Positions 8,161 through 17,451 of a stretch of 64,000 nt of DNA are shown here, in pieces; the stretch's first letter is position 1, and every line of letters begins with the position of its first letter. The DNA lies in the NCBI RefSeq assembly GCF_007559005.1, contig NZ_CP041763.1, positions 2,760,463 through 2,824,462 of the forward strand, read 5' to 3'. Under the pieces are notes generated by a model. That model worked only from the letters and a program-made list of their open reading frames with translations, was not told where the DNA came from and did not search any database. The stretch is from Gordonia zhaorongruii. Lineage in GTDB: Bacteria > Actinomycetota > Actinomycetes > Mycobacteriales > Mycobacteriaceae. The translations under genes were made by a program, and so were the position numbers.

Positions 8161-9618
8161 ATGAGCGACCCGATCGAGACCACTGAGCTGTACATCGGCG
8201 GCAAGTGGGTGACCCCGCACTCCGCCGACGTGCTCGAGGTCCACTCACCGGCGACCGGCGACAAAGTCGGATCGGTCCCGGCCGCCGACGCAACGGACGT
8301 CGACACCGCGGTCTCCGCGGCGCGCACGTCCTTCGATTCGGGAGTCTGGCGGAACACTCCGCCGAAGGAACGGGCAGCGGTCATCCGTCGCGCGGTGGAA
8401 CTGATCAACGAGCGAGCCGGCGAGATCGGCGCGTTGGTCTCCGCCGAGATGGGGGCGACGCCGGGTGACGTCGCCACGCTGCAGCAGTTGGCCGGAACCG
8501 GCTGCCTGGACGCATACGCGGCGGCGGCCGAGGAGTACCAGTGGGAGGAGACGCGCACCGGAATCTTCGGGGAGACCCGGGTGGTGCGCGAAGCGGTCGG
8601 CGTCGTAGGCGCGATCATCGCATGGAACGTTCCGCTGTTCCTCTTCTGCAACAAATTCGGGCCCGCGTTGGCGGCCGGCTGCTCGGTGGTGCTCAAGCCC
8701 GCCCCCGAGACTCCCCTGAACGCGAACATGCTCGCCGAGATCTTCACCGAAGCAGGCGTTCCCGAAGGCGTCATCTCGATCGTCCCGGGCGGCGTCGAGA
8801 CCGGTAAGGCGCTCGTCGACCACCCCGGCGTCGACAAGATCACCTTCACCGGCTCCACCGCGGCCGGCCAGACGATCGCGGCACGCTGCGGGGAGCAACT
8901 CAAGCGCGTCTCACTCGAACTCGGAGGCAAGTCCGCGGCCATCGTCCTGGACGACGCGGATGTCGCGGCAAGCGCTCCGATGCTGGTGTTCTCCGGCGTT
9001 CTCAATGCCGGTCAGGCATGCGTCGCCCAGACACGTGTGCTGGTCCCGCGTGCGCGCCACGACGAGATCGTGCAGGCGATGGTCGACGTCGCATCGACGT
9101 TCACCCCCGGTCTGCCGGACGATCCGGAGACCAAGGTCGGACCGATCATCAACGACAAGCAGCACGAGAAGGTCACCGGCTACATCGCGAAGGGCAAAGC
9201 CGAGGGCGCGACCGCAGTGCTCGAGGTACCCGCGCCGTCGATCGGCACCGGCAATTTCGTCGGTCCCACCATCTTCACCGGTGTCACCAACGACATGACC
9301 ATCGCCCGCGAGGAGATCTTCGGTCCGGTCATCAGTGTCATCGCCTACGACGACCTGGACGAGGCGATCGCGATCGCCAACGACTCCGACTACGGTCTCG
9401 CAGGCTCGGTCTGGACCGCCGACGTCGAGAAGGGCGTCGACGTCGCCAAGCAGATCCGAACCGGGACCGTCGGCATCAATTGGTACGCGATCGATCCATC
9501 GTCCCCGTTCGGCGGCTACAAGAAGTCCGGCATCGGGCGTGAGAACGGCAAGGAAGGCCTCGAGGGATACCTGGAGCACAAGGCGATCCTCATGCCGATG
9601 GGCTACACATCGAACTGA
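8161..9618 (+). CDS. NAD(P)-dependent aldehyde dehydrogenase (Rv0223c-like)
   Basis: 485 residues from ATG 8161, chosen over an in-frame ATG at 8146 because GGAG sits 7 bases before 8161. It is a full ALDH-superfamily protein: Asn155 (AWNVPLF), glycine motif FTGSTAAG (229-236), general base Glu253 (LELGGKS) and catalytic Cys287 (GQACVAQT). The sequence, including the C-terminal end LMPMGYTSN, closely resembles Mtb Rv0223c (LLPMGYTVA). With KstR-type boxes upstream and mce4 next door, a role in oxidising a sterol side-chain aldehyde is a reasonable inference; the substrate is not shown by sequence. Confidence 0.93.
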   Translation: MSDPIETTELYIGGKWVTPHSADVLEVHSPATGDKVGSVPAADATDVDTAVSAARTSFDSGVWRNTPPKERAAVIRRAVELINERAGEIGALVSAEMGATPGDVATLQQLAGTGCLDAYAAAAEEYQWEETRTGIFGETRVVREAVGVVGAIIAWNVPLFLFCNKFGPALAAGCSVVLKPAPETPLNANMLAEIFTEAGVPEGVISIVPGGVETGKALVDHPGVDKITFTGSTAAGQTIAARCGEQLKRVSLELGGKSAAIVLDDADVAASAPMLVFSGVLNAGQACVAQTRVLVPRARHDEIVQAMVDVASTFTPGLPDDPETKVGPIINDKQHEKVTGYIAKGKAEGATAVLEVPAPSIGTGNFVGPTIFTGVTNDMTIAREEIFGPVISVIAYDDLDEAIAIANDSDYGLAGSVWTADVEKGVDVAKQIRTGTVGINWYAIDPSSPFGGYKKSGIGRENGKEGLEGYLEHKAILMPMGYTSN

Positions 9619-9636
9619 CCGGCTGAATCCCCCGCG

Positions 9637-9673
9637 AGAAGCGCCGCCGCACTCCTGGTGCGGCGGCGCTTCT
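9637..9673. terminator. Bidirectional hairpin terminator
   Basis: Perfect 16-bp arms (9637-9652 and 9658-9673) with a 5-base loop, 18 bases after the aldehyde dehydrogenase stop and 40 bases beyond the end of the oppositely oriented mce4 operon. It can serve both. Confidence 0.9.
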
Positions 9674-9712
9674 TCGCATGGTCCGTTCAGTTCACCGAGT
9701 TCGGGCGCCCCG

Positions 9713-10339
9713 TCAGCCCCCGGGTGCGGGTGCGGGAGCCTGGCTCTGTCCGGAGCCCGGGGCGGCCGGCTTCTCGCCGCCGCCCGGGATCGGCACCGCC
9801 GTCGATGGCGGCGCATCCACCTTCTCGACCCGGTCACGGAGCGAGTTGTCGTCGAGGATGTCGATCCCGGAGATCTTCCACTCGCCGCTCTGGCGGGTCA
9901 TGTCGTACACGAGCCTGCTCGCGTCGACCTGAGCCTCTTCGGTCGTTCCGCGGCTCGACGACTGGTTCATGAAGACCAGGACCTTCGCCGAGTCACGGGT
10001 GTTCTCCATGACGGCCGTGCCCTGGATGGTCACCTTGGTGACGATCTTCTGCTTCTTCACCTCGTCGACGACGTGGTAGTCGGTCATGTTCTTCTGGAAG
10101 CTCTCACGCTCCGACCCGACCAGGAACTCCATCGTCCGGTCGACGTTCGTGGCCACCGTCTTCGCGTCGCGCTCGAACATCACCTTCGTGTACTGCCCGG
10201 CAGCCACCGCAGCGGACGCACGGGCGTCCTCCTCGGCGTTCATGCTCCAGTAGCGGATGCCGGTCAGCACCGCGGCCACGATCGCCGCGACGAGCACGAG
10301 GCCGCCTACTCCGGCCAGCAGTCGCATCTTCGCACTCAT
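9713..10339 (-). CDS. Mce-associated membrane protein (Rv3492c-like)
   Basis: 208 residues from ATG 10339, which overlaps the stop of the upstream gene by one base (TGATG), a coupled start. An N-terminal membrane helix (about 7-28) is followed by an alpha+beta domain with the Mce-associated pattern (DNVDRTMEFL-like helix and paired strands ending RLVYDMTRQSGEWKISGIDIL), then a Pro/Gly/Ala-rich tail ending APAPAPGG. Mce-associated proteins help stabilise Mce complexes in the cell envelope. It is the last gene of the mce4 operon, as Rv3492c is in Mtb. Confidence 0.88.
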   Translation of the reverse strand: MSAKMRLLAGVGGLVLVAAIVAAVLTGIRYWSMNAEEDARASAAVAAGQYTKVMFERDAKTVATNVDRTMEFLVGSERESFQKNMTDYHVVDEVKKQKIVTKVTIQGTAVMENTRDSAKVLVFMNQSSSRGTTEEAQVDASRLVYDMTRQSGEWKISGIDILDDNSLRDRVEKVDAPPSTAVPIPGGGEKPAAPGSGQSQAPAPAPGG

Positions 10340-11262
10340 CAGTTCACCCACTCGAGGTTCGTCATCTTCAGCTCGCCGTTGATCCGCGTCATATCGACCC
10401 GCGCGCGGAACGTCTGGACGTCCGGGTGCTCCGGATCCTCCGGGGCGGTGGCCTTCCACGCGAACACGATGAGCACCGAGCCCGAGTCGGCCTCCACCTT
10501 CTCGGCTGCCGACGCAGCGATCGTCGTCTCGGTCTTCATGTTGTCCTTGCGGATCAGTTCGGCCGCCTGCTTGATCGAGTCGCGCATCTGCTGCTGCGCC
10601 CGACCGCTCGTGTGCTCCTTCGCGAATGCCTGCAACTTGTCCGCGTTCTTCGGATTCAAGGTGGTCATCGTCACGATCGCCTCTTGCGCGAACTGGTTGT
10701 ACTCGGCGCGCAGGTCCCGCTTGTCATCGATGCGCGACGACAGGACGGTGAAGATCACCGTCGCGACGATCGCGCCGATCAGCACGAGCGCCGCGAGCGA
10801 GACGGCCAGCGCGGGCAGCAGCTTTCCCGGAGCCGACGATCCCTTCCCGACGGGCGCTTTCGCCTTCACCGACGTTCGACGCTCGCGGTACCGGACCTCC
10901 CGTTGCCGATCGTCCGCCGAAGCGGAATCCGCATCCTCCGTGGAGGCGGTGTCCGCATCCGCTGCGGAGCTCGCGTCAGCAGCACTCGTGTCAGCAGTAC
11001 TCGTCTTCGCGGCATCGTCCGCGGCATGCTCTGCCGCCGTGTCGTCTACCGAGCTGCCATCAGCATTGCCGTCTACGGCGCTGTCGTCTGCGGCGCTGTC
11101 GTCTGCTGCGGGCTCGGCAGCCGCAGGCGTCTCGGGACCGGGTCGCGTCCCCTTCCGACGCCTCGACAGCGGACTGGACCGCTGTACCGAGCTTGTTTCC
11201 TTCTTCGGGCCGTCGGATTCCGGCTTCAGGACTTCACCGTTTTCGTGATCAGGTCGTACCAT
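10339..11262 (-). CDS. Mce-associated membrane protein (Rv3493c-like)
   Basis: 307 residues. The first 130 are low-complexity and acidic, with repeated Ala-Asp-Ser runs (about 45-120), then a basic patch and one membrane helix (about 148-172). The C-terminal domain (RAEYNQFAQEAIVTMTTLNPKNADKL... to LKMTNLEWVN) has the same fold pattern as its downstream neighbour, so the two are probably paralogues. ATG 11262 lies 37 bases inside the mce4F end; no good later start is available. The expanded acidic cytoplasmic segment is longer than in Mtb Rv3493c as I recall it. Confidence 0.85.
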   Translation of the reverse strand: MVRPDHENGEVLKPESDGPKKETSSVQRSSPLSRRRKGTRPGPETPAAAEPAADDSAADDSAVDGNADGSSVDDTAAEHAADDAAKTSTADTSAADASSAADADTASTEDADSASADDRQREVRYRERRTSVKAKAPVGKGSSAPGKLLPALAVSLAALVLIGAIVATVIFTVLSSRIDDKRDLRAEYNQFAQEAIVTMTTLNPKNADKLQAFAKEHTSGRAQQQMRDSIKQAAELIRKDNMKTETTIAASAAEKVEADSGSVLIVFAWKATAPEDPEHPDVQTFRARVDMTRINGELKMTNLEWVN

Positions 11263-12650
11263 TGCTTCTTCTGGTTGCTTTGCTCGTTTCCGAGCTCGGT
11301 CGTGTACGTCTTACCGTCCGGACCGATGAACTTCCCCGTCTTTGGATCGTACGTGGTCGCGTACGACGCCGGACTCGCGTCGTGATCGGTCGGCGTACCC
11401 GGCACCACGTGCCCGGCAGGTTGTTTCGGCAGGTCAGTGCCCGGTAGTCCGTTCGGCAGAGCCACGTTGTCGCGTTCGGACGGAACGAATCCGGTCCGGC
11501 ACTCGGCAGGCGTCGGGGCACGACGACCGGGGAACTCCACACACGGGAAGTTTCGAGCGCCGCGGACCGCGGTGTTCGAGTCCTGCGGCAGCCTGCACAG
11601 CATCCCCGGTGGGAGGTCCTGGGCCTTGGTCGCCGACGGGAACCGCCACTGATCGGGCGGCAGGAAGCCGACGGTGCACGTCGGCGGATCCTGGAACCCG
11701 AGACCGAAGCTCACGTTGGCGCCGTGCCGGTTCGACCCGGTGTTGAGTGCGGTGATCAACGCAGAGAGCACGCGCGGGTACAGCACGATCGTCTGCCGAA
11801 GGTTGGGCAGGTACACCGCCTGGGTGTGCGCAGCCACCCGCAGGTTCGCGATGCCTCGCTCGAATCCCGGCCCCATCTCCGAGAACAGGCTCTCTGCCTG
11901 CTGCGCGACTCCGGGCCCCTTGGCGAGGATGTCGCTGATGTCCGGGCGGCTGGCACGCAGCTGATCGGTCACCTTGGTCATGTCGGCGGTCCAGCTGCGG
12001 ATCTCGTCGGCGGTCCGGTTCTGGGTCTCCAGAATCGGACCAGCCTGGCGAACGAGCGAGATCACCGAGTCGACGTTCTTGTCCATCGAGTTGACGAACA
12101 GCGTCATGGAGTCCATGAGGCGCTGCAGGTCGGGCGCGGTCCCGTTGAACGCGGTGAACGCCTCGTCCATGAGCGACCGGACCCCGGTGTCGCTGACATC
12201 GGCGAGCAGATCATCCGCCCGATCGAGCATCGACGAGATCTCGACCGGCAGGTCGTCGGTGTGCACGGTGTCGCCGTCGCCGAGAGAATCCCCCGACGCG
12301 TCCTGCGGCGGGTTGAACGCCACGAACTGCTCACCGATCGCCGAGACACTTCGCACCGATGCTGCGGAGTTCTTCGGGATCGAGGTACCGGAGTCGATGG
12401 TCAGCTCGGCCTGCACTCCGTCCGAAGTCAGGTGAACTCCCTTCACCTTGCCGACGTCGACGCCGCGGAAACTGACGTTCGCGTTCTGGTACAGCCCGCC
12501 GGTCGACGGCATCGTCAAGTTGACGGTGTAGCTGCCCACCCCGAACATCTGCGGAATGCGGATGTAGAAGACGGCGACGATGACCAGCGACACGATCGAG
12601 ACGAGGCTGAAGATGACCAGCTGCATCCGTACGAAGCGGGTGATCTTCAT
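11226..12650 (-). CDS. mce4F: Mce4F, substrate-binding subunit of sterol importer
   Basis: 474 residues. N-terminal membrane anchor (MKITRFVRMQLVIFSLVSIV) and MCE domain (about 35-120) with the pattern FRGVDVGKVKGV; a long helical needle-forming region and a Pro-rich C-terminal tail follow. MCE proteins assemble as heterohexamers that form a lipid conduit between the membrane permease and the mycomembrane. Start ATG 12650 overlaps the mce4E stop by one base (TGATG). The last of six mce genes, in Mtb Rv3494c order. Confidence 0.94.
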   Translation of the reverse strand: MKITRFVRMQLVIFSLVSIVSLVIVAVFYIRIPQMFGVGSYTVNLTMPSTGGLYQNANVSFRGVDVGKVKGVHLTSDGVQAELTIDSGTSIPKNSAASVRSVSAIGEQFVAFNPPQDASGDSLGDGDTVHTDDLPVEISSMLDRADDLLADVSDTGVRSLMDEAFTAFNGTAPDLQRLMDSMTLFVNSMDKNVDSVISLVRQAGPILETQNRTADEIRSWTADMTKVTDQLRASRPDISDILAKGPGVAQQAESLFSEMGPGFERGIANLRVAAHTQAVYLPNLRQTIVLYPRVLSALITALNTGSNRHGANVSFGLGFQDPPTCTVGFLPPDQWRFPSATKAQDLPPGMLCRLPQDSNTAVRGARNFPCVEFPGRRAPTPAECRTGFVPSERDNVALPNGLPGTDLPKQPAGHVVPGTPTDHDASPASYATTYDPKTGKFIGPDGKTYTTELGNEQSNQKKQWYDLITKTVKS

Positions 12651-13981
12651 CAGTTATCTCCCCTCTTCTTCGTCGCGGACGGCGACTTGGTAGCGGTGCT
12701 GGTTCCCGCACCCCGCTTCTTCGACTTCTCGGAATTGCTCGAGGCCGGGTTCTTCGGCGCCAGCTCACTCGGTGAGGGGTTCGCCGGATCCTTGCGCTTG
12801 CGCTTCGTGGGGCCCGGCTTGAGCGGTGCGGCGAACGGGTTCGCCCCGCGCTTGGCTTCTCGGGCCGGCGTGCCGAAGACGCCCTCCGGACCGCTCACCG
12901 ACGAGATCATCGTCTTGTTCAACCGACCGAAGGTCAGGTCGAGGACCAGATCGGAGTTGACGTAGTCGCCCTTGACGATGTCGTCGATGCGATCCTCCTT
13001 GAACGGGAAGGTCAGCAGCACCCGCAACGATCCGGCCAACGCGGGCCCGGTCTGTGAAAGCTGCTCGAGAAGTTCGCGCAGGTTCGGAACGATCGTCTTG
13101 ATGTCGTCACCGTTCTCCTGCAGGACGTCGTTCACCGTCGACGACAGGTCCCCGACGTTCCCGAGGGCTGTCGTCAGGTTCTTGCGCTGATCCACCAGGA
13201 GCTGAAGGATCTCCGGACCGGATTCGAGCGCCTTTTCGACGGTCGGCGTCTGGGCGTTGATGCTCGCGGTCAGACGGTCCAGCCCCTCCATCGCCGAGAT
13301 GATGTTCCCGGTCTGGTCGTCCAGATCGCCGACCAGCGTGTCGAGCCGCGGGATCAGGCTGCGCAGATTCTTGCCGTGGCCGCCGAACACGTCGCTCAAC
13401 TCGTGCACCACATCACCGACCTGCGACAGACCGCCGCCGTTGAGCACCACAGACAGCGAGCTGAGCACCTGCTCGGTAGTCGGGTACATGCACGGATCCA
13501 CCTGCTGCGCCGCGGTGATGTCCGGGACCGGCTTGCCCTCCGGCAGCGCGATGTTCTTCTGCTCCGGGCAGCTCGGCAGTGGAAGGCTGCCGCCTTCCTT
13601 GACGAATTCACCGGACTTCTTCTCCGGCGGCACGATTGCGATGTGCGAGGACCCCAGAACGCTGGTCATGCCGATCATCGCGTGCGAACCGGTCGGCACC
13701 GTGACGCCCTTATCGAGGCGCAGCGCCACTTCCGCGGTCCAGTCCTTGATCTCGATATCGCCGACGCTGCCGACGGTCGTGTCGTTGATCATCACCGGAG
13801 CGTTCTTCACCAGACCTGCAGCGGACGGGATGCGTGCGGTGATCTCGTAGGCGTCGCCGCCGGTTCCGGGCGCGCCGATCGAGGCGAGCGACGTGATCCC
13901 GTCACTCCCGCAACCCGCGAGCGGGACGATCATCGCGACCCCCACCGCGAGAGCGGCCAGCCGTTTGCCCGGGGAGATCAT
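12650..13981 (-). CDS. mce4E: Mce4E lipoprotein subunit (LprN)
   Basis: 443 residues. It has a signal peptide with a canonical lipobox, PLAGC, giving a lipidated Cys24. The MCE domain (about 45-125, with VMINDTTVGSVGDIEI) is followed by helical repeats and a basic Lys/Arg/Pro-rich C-terminal tail. The E subunit is the lipoprotein in every actinobacterial Mce complex (LprN, Rv3495c in Mtb). Start 13981 overlaps the mce4D stop by four bases (ATGA), so translation is probably coupled. Confidence 0.95.
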   Translation of the reverse strand: MISPGKRLAALAVGVAMIVPLAGCGSDGITSLASIGAPGTGGDAYEITARIPSAAGLVKNAPVMINDTTVGSVGDIEIKDWTAEVALRLDKGVTVPTGSHAMIGMTSVLGSSHIAIVPPEKKSGEFVKEGGSLPLPSCPEQKNIALPEGKPVPDITAAQQVDPCMYPTTEQVLSSLSVVLNGGGLSQVGDVVHELSDVFGGHGKNLRSLIPRLDTLVGDLDDQTGNIISAMEGLDRLTASINAQTPTVEKALESGPEILQLLVDQRKNLTTALGNVGDLSSTVNDVLQENGDDIKTIVPNLRELLEQLSQTGPALAGSLRVLLTFPFKEDRIDDIVKGDYVNSDLVLDLTFGRLNKTMISSVSGPEGVFGTPAREAKRGANPFAAPLKPGPTKRKRKDPANPSPSELAPKNPASSNSEKSKKRGAGTSTATKSPSATKKRGDN

Positions 13982-15234
13982 CGGTCACCCCCGAACGGCA
14001 CGAGGAGCTTCGTCAGCGGATCGGGCATCGCGTCACGCGATTCCTTGTCACGCTCCCGAACGCCCTCACGGGCCCGCGCCCGGACGCTCGCGTCCTGATA
14101 CTCGATCTGGTCCGGCTTCGCTGCCCGGCCGATGACGGGGTTCGCCATGAACGGCGGGTAGTTGACCACGATGTCCTTCATGATCGGCGCCACCACGTCG
14201 ACGCAGTGCTCGATGTCCGAACCGGAGTCCTCCGGTCGCCCGGTCGACGCCATGCTGCCGCAGAGCAAGGTGATCAGATTGTTGCCCATGCCGAGGCCGA
14301 ACACGCCGTCGAGCGAACCGAGCAGCGGGTTGTAGATGTTGAAGAAGTTGGCGAGCTGTGTGGGCGCCGAGTGCAGAAGTCCGCGCAGCTGCTGGTCCTT
14401 GCGCTTGAGAGTGCCCGAGAGCTGAGCCAGCTTGTCGACCGTCGAGACCATGGTCGAGCTGTTCTCGCCCAGGAAGCCCTCGAGCTGGCCGATCGCCTCG
14501 TTGAGGTTGGTCATCGCGTCGCCGAGTTCCCGGTCGCTGCCCGCGATCACATCGCTGACCGTGGCCATCCGGCCGTTGAACTGCACGAGTTGCTCGTGGC
14601 TGGTCGACAGCACGTCGGTCAGCTTCTGCAAGTTCTTGACCGTGCCGAACACGTCGTCGCGATTGTCCGAGAGCGTCCCCATCACTGCGGACATCTCCTT
14701 TATCGAATCGGCGATCGCCGGGCCGTTCCCTTCCAGGTTCTTCCCGAACGTGTCGACGGCGCGCGCCGCCGTGCCCTTGTCCGCGCCGTCCGGACCGATC
14801 GCCGTCGACAGCTCATCGAGCTGCTTCTTCACGTCGTCCCATTCCATCGGAACGGCGGTCCGCTCCATCGGGATGTCGGCGTTGTCGCCCATCTTCGGGC
14901 CGGCGGAGTACGAGGGGGTCAACTGGATGAAGCGCCCGGACACCAGCGACTGCGCGACGACGACGGCACGCGCGTCCGCGGGGATCGGGGTCTCCTTGTC
15001 CACGCTCATGACGACTCGCACATCGTCTTTGCGCGGATCGATCTCGGTCACCTTGCCCACCGGCACGCCGATGACCCGCACGTCGTCTCCCTCGTACAGG
15101 CTGGCGACATGCGGGAAGTACGCGGTGACGGTCCGCGTGGTCGCGCGCTTGACGCCGAACCACACGCCTCCGGCGATCAGGCAGAGGACGACGACGACGG
15201 CGATGATCGCCCACGCCCGGCGGGTGATGCCCAT
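13978..15234 (-). CDS. mce4D: Mce4D subunit of sterol importer
   Basis: 418 residues from ATG 15234 (MGITRRAWAIIAVVVVLC), one base after the mce4C stop; the longer open frame upstream lies inside mce4C and is low-complexity. N-terminal membrane helix (7-27), MCE domain with VRVIGVPVGKVTEIDP (about 50-66), then the helical domain. It functions in the Mce4 heterohexamer for cholesterol uptake. Counterpart of Mtb Rv3496c. Confidence 0.94.
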   Translation of the reverse strand: MGITRRAWAIIAVVVVLCLIAGGVWFGVKRATTRTVTAYFPHVASLYEGDDVRVIGVPVGKVTEIDPRKDDVRVVMSVDKETPIPADARAVVVAQSLVSGRFIQLTPSYSAGPKMGDNADIPMERTAVPMEWDDVKKQLDELSTAIGPDGADKGTAARAVDTFGKNLEGNGPAIADSIKEMSAVMGTLSDNRDDVFGTVKNLQKLTDVLSTSHEQLVQFNGRMATVSDVIAGSDRELGDAMTNLNEAIGQLEGFLGENSSTMVSTVDKLAQLSGTLKRKDQQLRGLLHSAPTQLANFFNIYNPLLGSLDGVFGLGMGNNLITLLCGSMASTGRPEDSGSDIEHCVDVVAPIMKDIVVNYPPFMANPVIGRAAKPDQIEYQDASVRARAREGVRERDKESRDAMPDPLTKLLVPFGGDR

Positions 15235-15235
15235 G

Positions 15236-16396
15236 TCAGTTGCCCCCGTTCGACGGCGTCGGGTACGAGCGCTTCGGTTTCGGACGGTCCACGTCCGGCG
15301 CGTCCGTGTTCGGGCCGCGCTCGTAGTTCTTCGGGAAGAACGGCGACCCGCTGTAGTCGTAGAAGTACTTGGCTGCTTCGGGGTACTTGCGCTGCAGCAC
15401 CCGCATGAAGGCGCCCGTGTAGTCACCGAATGTCGGCAGACCGACCAGCGAGGAGAAGTACGGGCCGTTGCTGACCGCCTCGCCGAGGATGTTGGCGTAC
15501 GGACCCAGGTTGTCGATCGCCTGCTCGAAGTTCTTCTCGTTGTCGTTCAGAATGTCCTGCACCCGATTGAACTTCTCCAGCACCGGACGCAACTGCTCTT
15601 CGTTGTCGTCGACGAAACCACTGATCTGAGCGGTCACATCACGCGTCCCGCGAATGATCTGGCGCACCGCTTCGCGACGCATCTGCAGTTCCCCGAGGAG
15701 GGAGTTCGCGTCGATGAGCATGGTGCGCAGCTGATCGCTCCGCTTGGCGACCACGTCGGTCACCCCGCGCGCACGGTCGAGGAGCTTGCTCAGCGCGTTG
15801 TCGCGGGAGGCGATCGCCTTGGAGACCCGGCCGACGCCCTCGACCGCGCCGCGGACGTTGTCCGGGGTCTTCGAGAAGGTATCCGACATCGCGTCGAGCG
15901 CCTTGTTCAGCTGGTCGGTGTCGGTCGCCTCCAGCGTGGTCGTCGCGTCGTCGAGCGCGTCGTTCAGCGAGTACGGCGCCACCGTCGAATCGACCGGGAT
16001 CGACTGACCCGGTTCCAGGTGGCCGTCGCCGATCGGGGTGAGGGTCAGGTTGCGGCGGCCGAGGACCGTCTCGGTCTTGATCGCGGCCCGGGTCCGGTCG
16101 CCCAGAACCACGGTGTCGTTCAGCCGGAAGTCGATCTTGGCTTTCAGCCCATCGTCGGTGTCGGCCAGGTTCACCCCCTCTACCTTTCCGACCTCGATGC
16201 CCGCGACCATGACGACGTCGCCGGTACCCAGCCCGCCCGCGTCGTCGAAGTAGACGTCGTACGTACTGAGCTGAGAGAGATACGGGAGGCGGTCCATCTG
16301 CATCGCACTGATCACGAGCATCGCGGTGACCAGGACGCCGATGACGCCGACGGATGCTTTCGACCGCTTCATGCGCGGGGTGTTCGCCTCGCTCAT
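15236..16396 (-). CDS. mce4C: Mce4C subunit of sterol importer
   Basis: 386 residues from ATG 16396 (MSEANTPRMKRS), which overlaps the mce4B stop by four bases (ATGA); an ATG nine bases upstream is possible but lies within mce4B. One N-terminal membrane helix (about 15-34), an MCE domain with VVMVAGIEVGKVEGV, long helices (repeated DNLG/NALS-like heptads) and a short Pro/Arg-rich tail. Counterpart of Mtb Rv3497c. Confidence 0.93.
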   Translation of the reverse strand: MSEANTPRMKRSKASVGVIGVLVTAMLVISAMQMDRLPYLSQLSTYDVYFDDAGGLGTGDVVMVAGIEVGKVEGVNLADTDDGLKAKIDFRLNDTVVLGDRTRAAIKTETVLGRRNLTLTPIGDGHLEPGQSIPVDSTVAPYSLNDALDDATTTLEATDTDQLNKALDAMSDTFSKTPDNVRGAVEGVGRVSKAIASRDNALSKLLDRARGVTDVVAKRSDQLRTMLIDANSLLGELQMRREAVRQIIRGTRDVTAQISGFVDDNEEQLRPVLEKFNRVQDILNDNEKNFEQAIDNLGPYANILGEAVSNGPYFSSLVGLPTFGDYTGAFMRVLQRKYPEAAKYFYDYSGSPFFPKNYERGPNTDAPDVDRPKPKRSYPTPSNGGN

Positions 16397-17451
16397 TGCG
16401 CGCACCTCCCGCCGGCCGTCGTCGTGTCGCCCATGGAGTCGATGGCGGTGTAGTAGTAGCTGGTGTTGCCCGGTCCGGGCAGGAGCAACCGGATCCGGCA
16501 GAAGTAGATCTGCAGCCAGGATCCGTAGCTGCCGAGATTCGACAGCTTCTTGAAGTCGCCCGGCAGCTTGCCCAGCAGATCACGAATGAACGGCTCCGCC
16601 TTCAGCGCTTCCTCGGAGGTCTGGCCGAGTGCGGTGATCGCCCGTTTGGTGTCCGGACGCACGGTCTTCATCAGGCTGGCCAAGCCGGTCGTGGCATCCG
16701 CGGTCTGGGAGATGGAGCGGCCGATGACGTCCTTTTCGTCCGCGAGTCCGGAGATGAGCTGCTGGAGACGGTCGACGCTCTGGTCGAGCCCCTTCTTATC
16801 CGCGTCGAGGGTTCCGAGCGTCTTGTTCAGGTTGTCGATGACGCTGCCGATCAGCTGGTCGCGATCGGCGATCTGGTTGGTGAACGACGATGTGCTCTCC
16901 AGGAGCGTGTTCAGCGATTCGCCCTGTCCCTGGAAAACCGAGATCAGCGCCGACGACAGCTTGTTGACGTCGGCCGGATCCATCGTCCGGAACAGCGGCT
17001 TGAATCCACCGAGCAGACTGTCCAGGTCGAGGGCCGGCTGCGTGCGCTGCTCCGGGATCTCGCTGCCCGGCTCGATCGTGTCGCGCAGACTGCCGTCGCC
17101 CGGCTGCAGATCGAGATACCGATCGCCCGTCAGGTTCTGGTACCGGACGAGTGCCCGGACCGTCTTCGGCAGACGGTAGTTCTCGCTGACACTGAACTCG
17201 ACGCGTGCCTTGTTGTCCTCGGTGAGATCGATGCTCTTCACCGAGCCCACCTCGACACCGGCGATCTGCACCGAGCTCCCCGACTTCATCGCCGAAGCGC
17301 TGGTGAACATCGCCGAGTACGTCTCGCTGCCGCCGCTCTGGTAACGGCTGAAGACGATCACAAGCCCTGCCAGGACGACGATCATCGAGACTGCGAACGC
17401 ACCGAGTTTGATCACGGTCGCGCGAAGTGCGCGGGCGCGACTATCGGCCAT
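16393..17451 (-). CDS. mce4B: Mce4B subunit of sterol importer
   Basis: 352 residues from ATG 17451 (MADSRARALRATVIK), with GGAGG a few bases upstream; the start lies 11 bases inside the end of mce4A. N-terminal membrane helix (about 12-32), MCE domain with VQIAGVEVGSVKSIDL, then a long helical region containing many Asp/Leu heptads and a C-terminal end rich in Tyr and Cys. Counterpart of Mtb Rv3498c. The 5-prime part of the open frame before this ATG is an arginine/serine-rich overlap with mce4A and is not coding. Confidence 0.93.
   Translation of the reverse strand: MADSRARALRATVIKLGAFAVSMIVVLAGLVIVFSRYQSGGSETYSAMFTSASAMKSGSSVQIAGVEVGSVKSIDLTEDNKARVEFSVSENYRLPKTVRALVRYQNLTGDRYLDLQPGDGSLRDTIEPGSEIPEQRTQPALDLDSLLGGFKPLFRTMDPADVNKLSSALISVFQGQGESLNTLLESTSSFTNQIADRDQLIGSVIDNLNKTLGTLDADKKGLDQSVDRLQQLISGLADEKDVIGRSISQTADATTGLASLMKTVRPDTKRAITALGQTSEEALKAEPFIRDLLGKLPGDFKKLSNLGSYGSWLQIYFCRIRLLLPGPGNTSYYYTAIDSMGDTTTAGGRCAQ

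Noticed and set aside
9335-16453. Long plus-strand open frames (637 and 673 codons) opposite the mce4 operon
   Set aside because: They run antisense to well-supported mce genes, are Arg/Ser/Val-rich without any family pattern, and arise because high-GC codons rarely give stops on the other strand.
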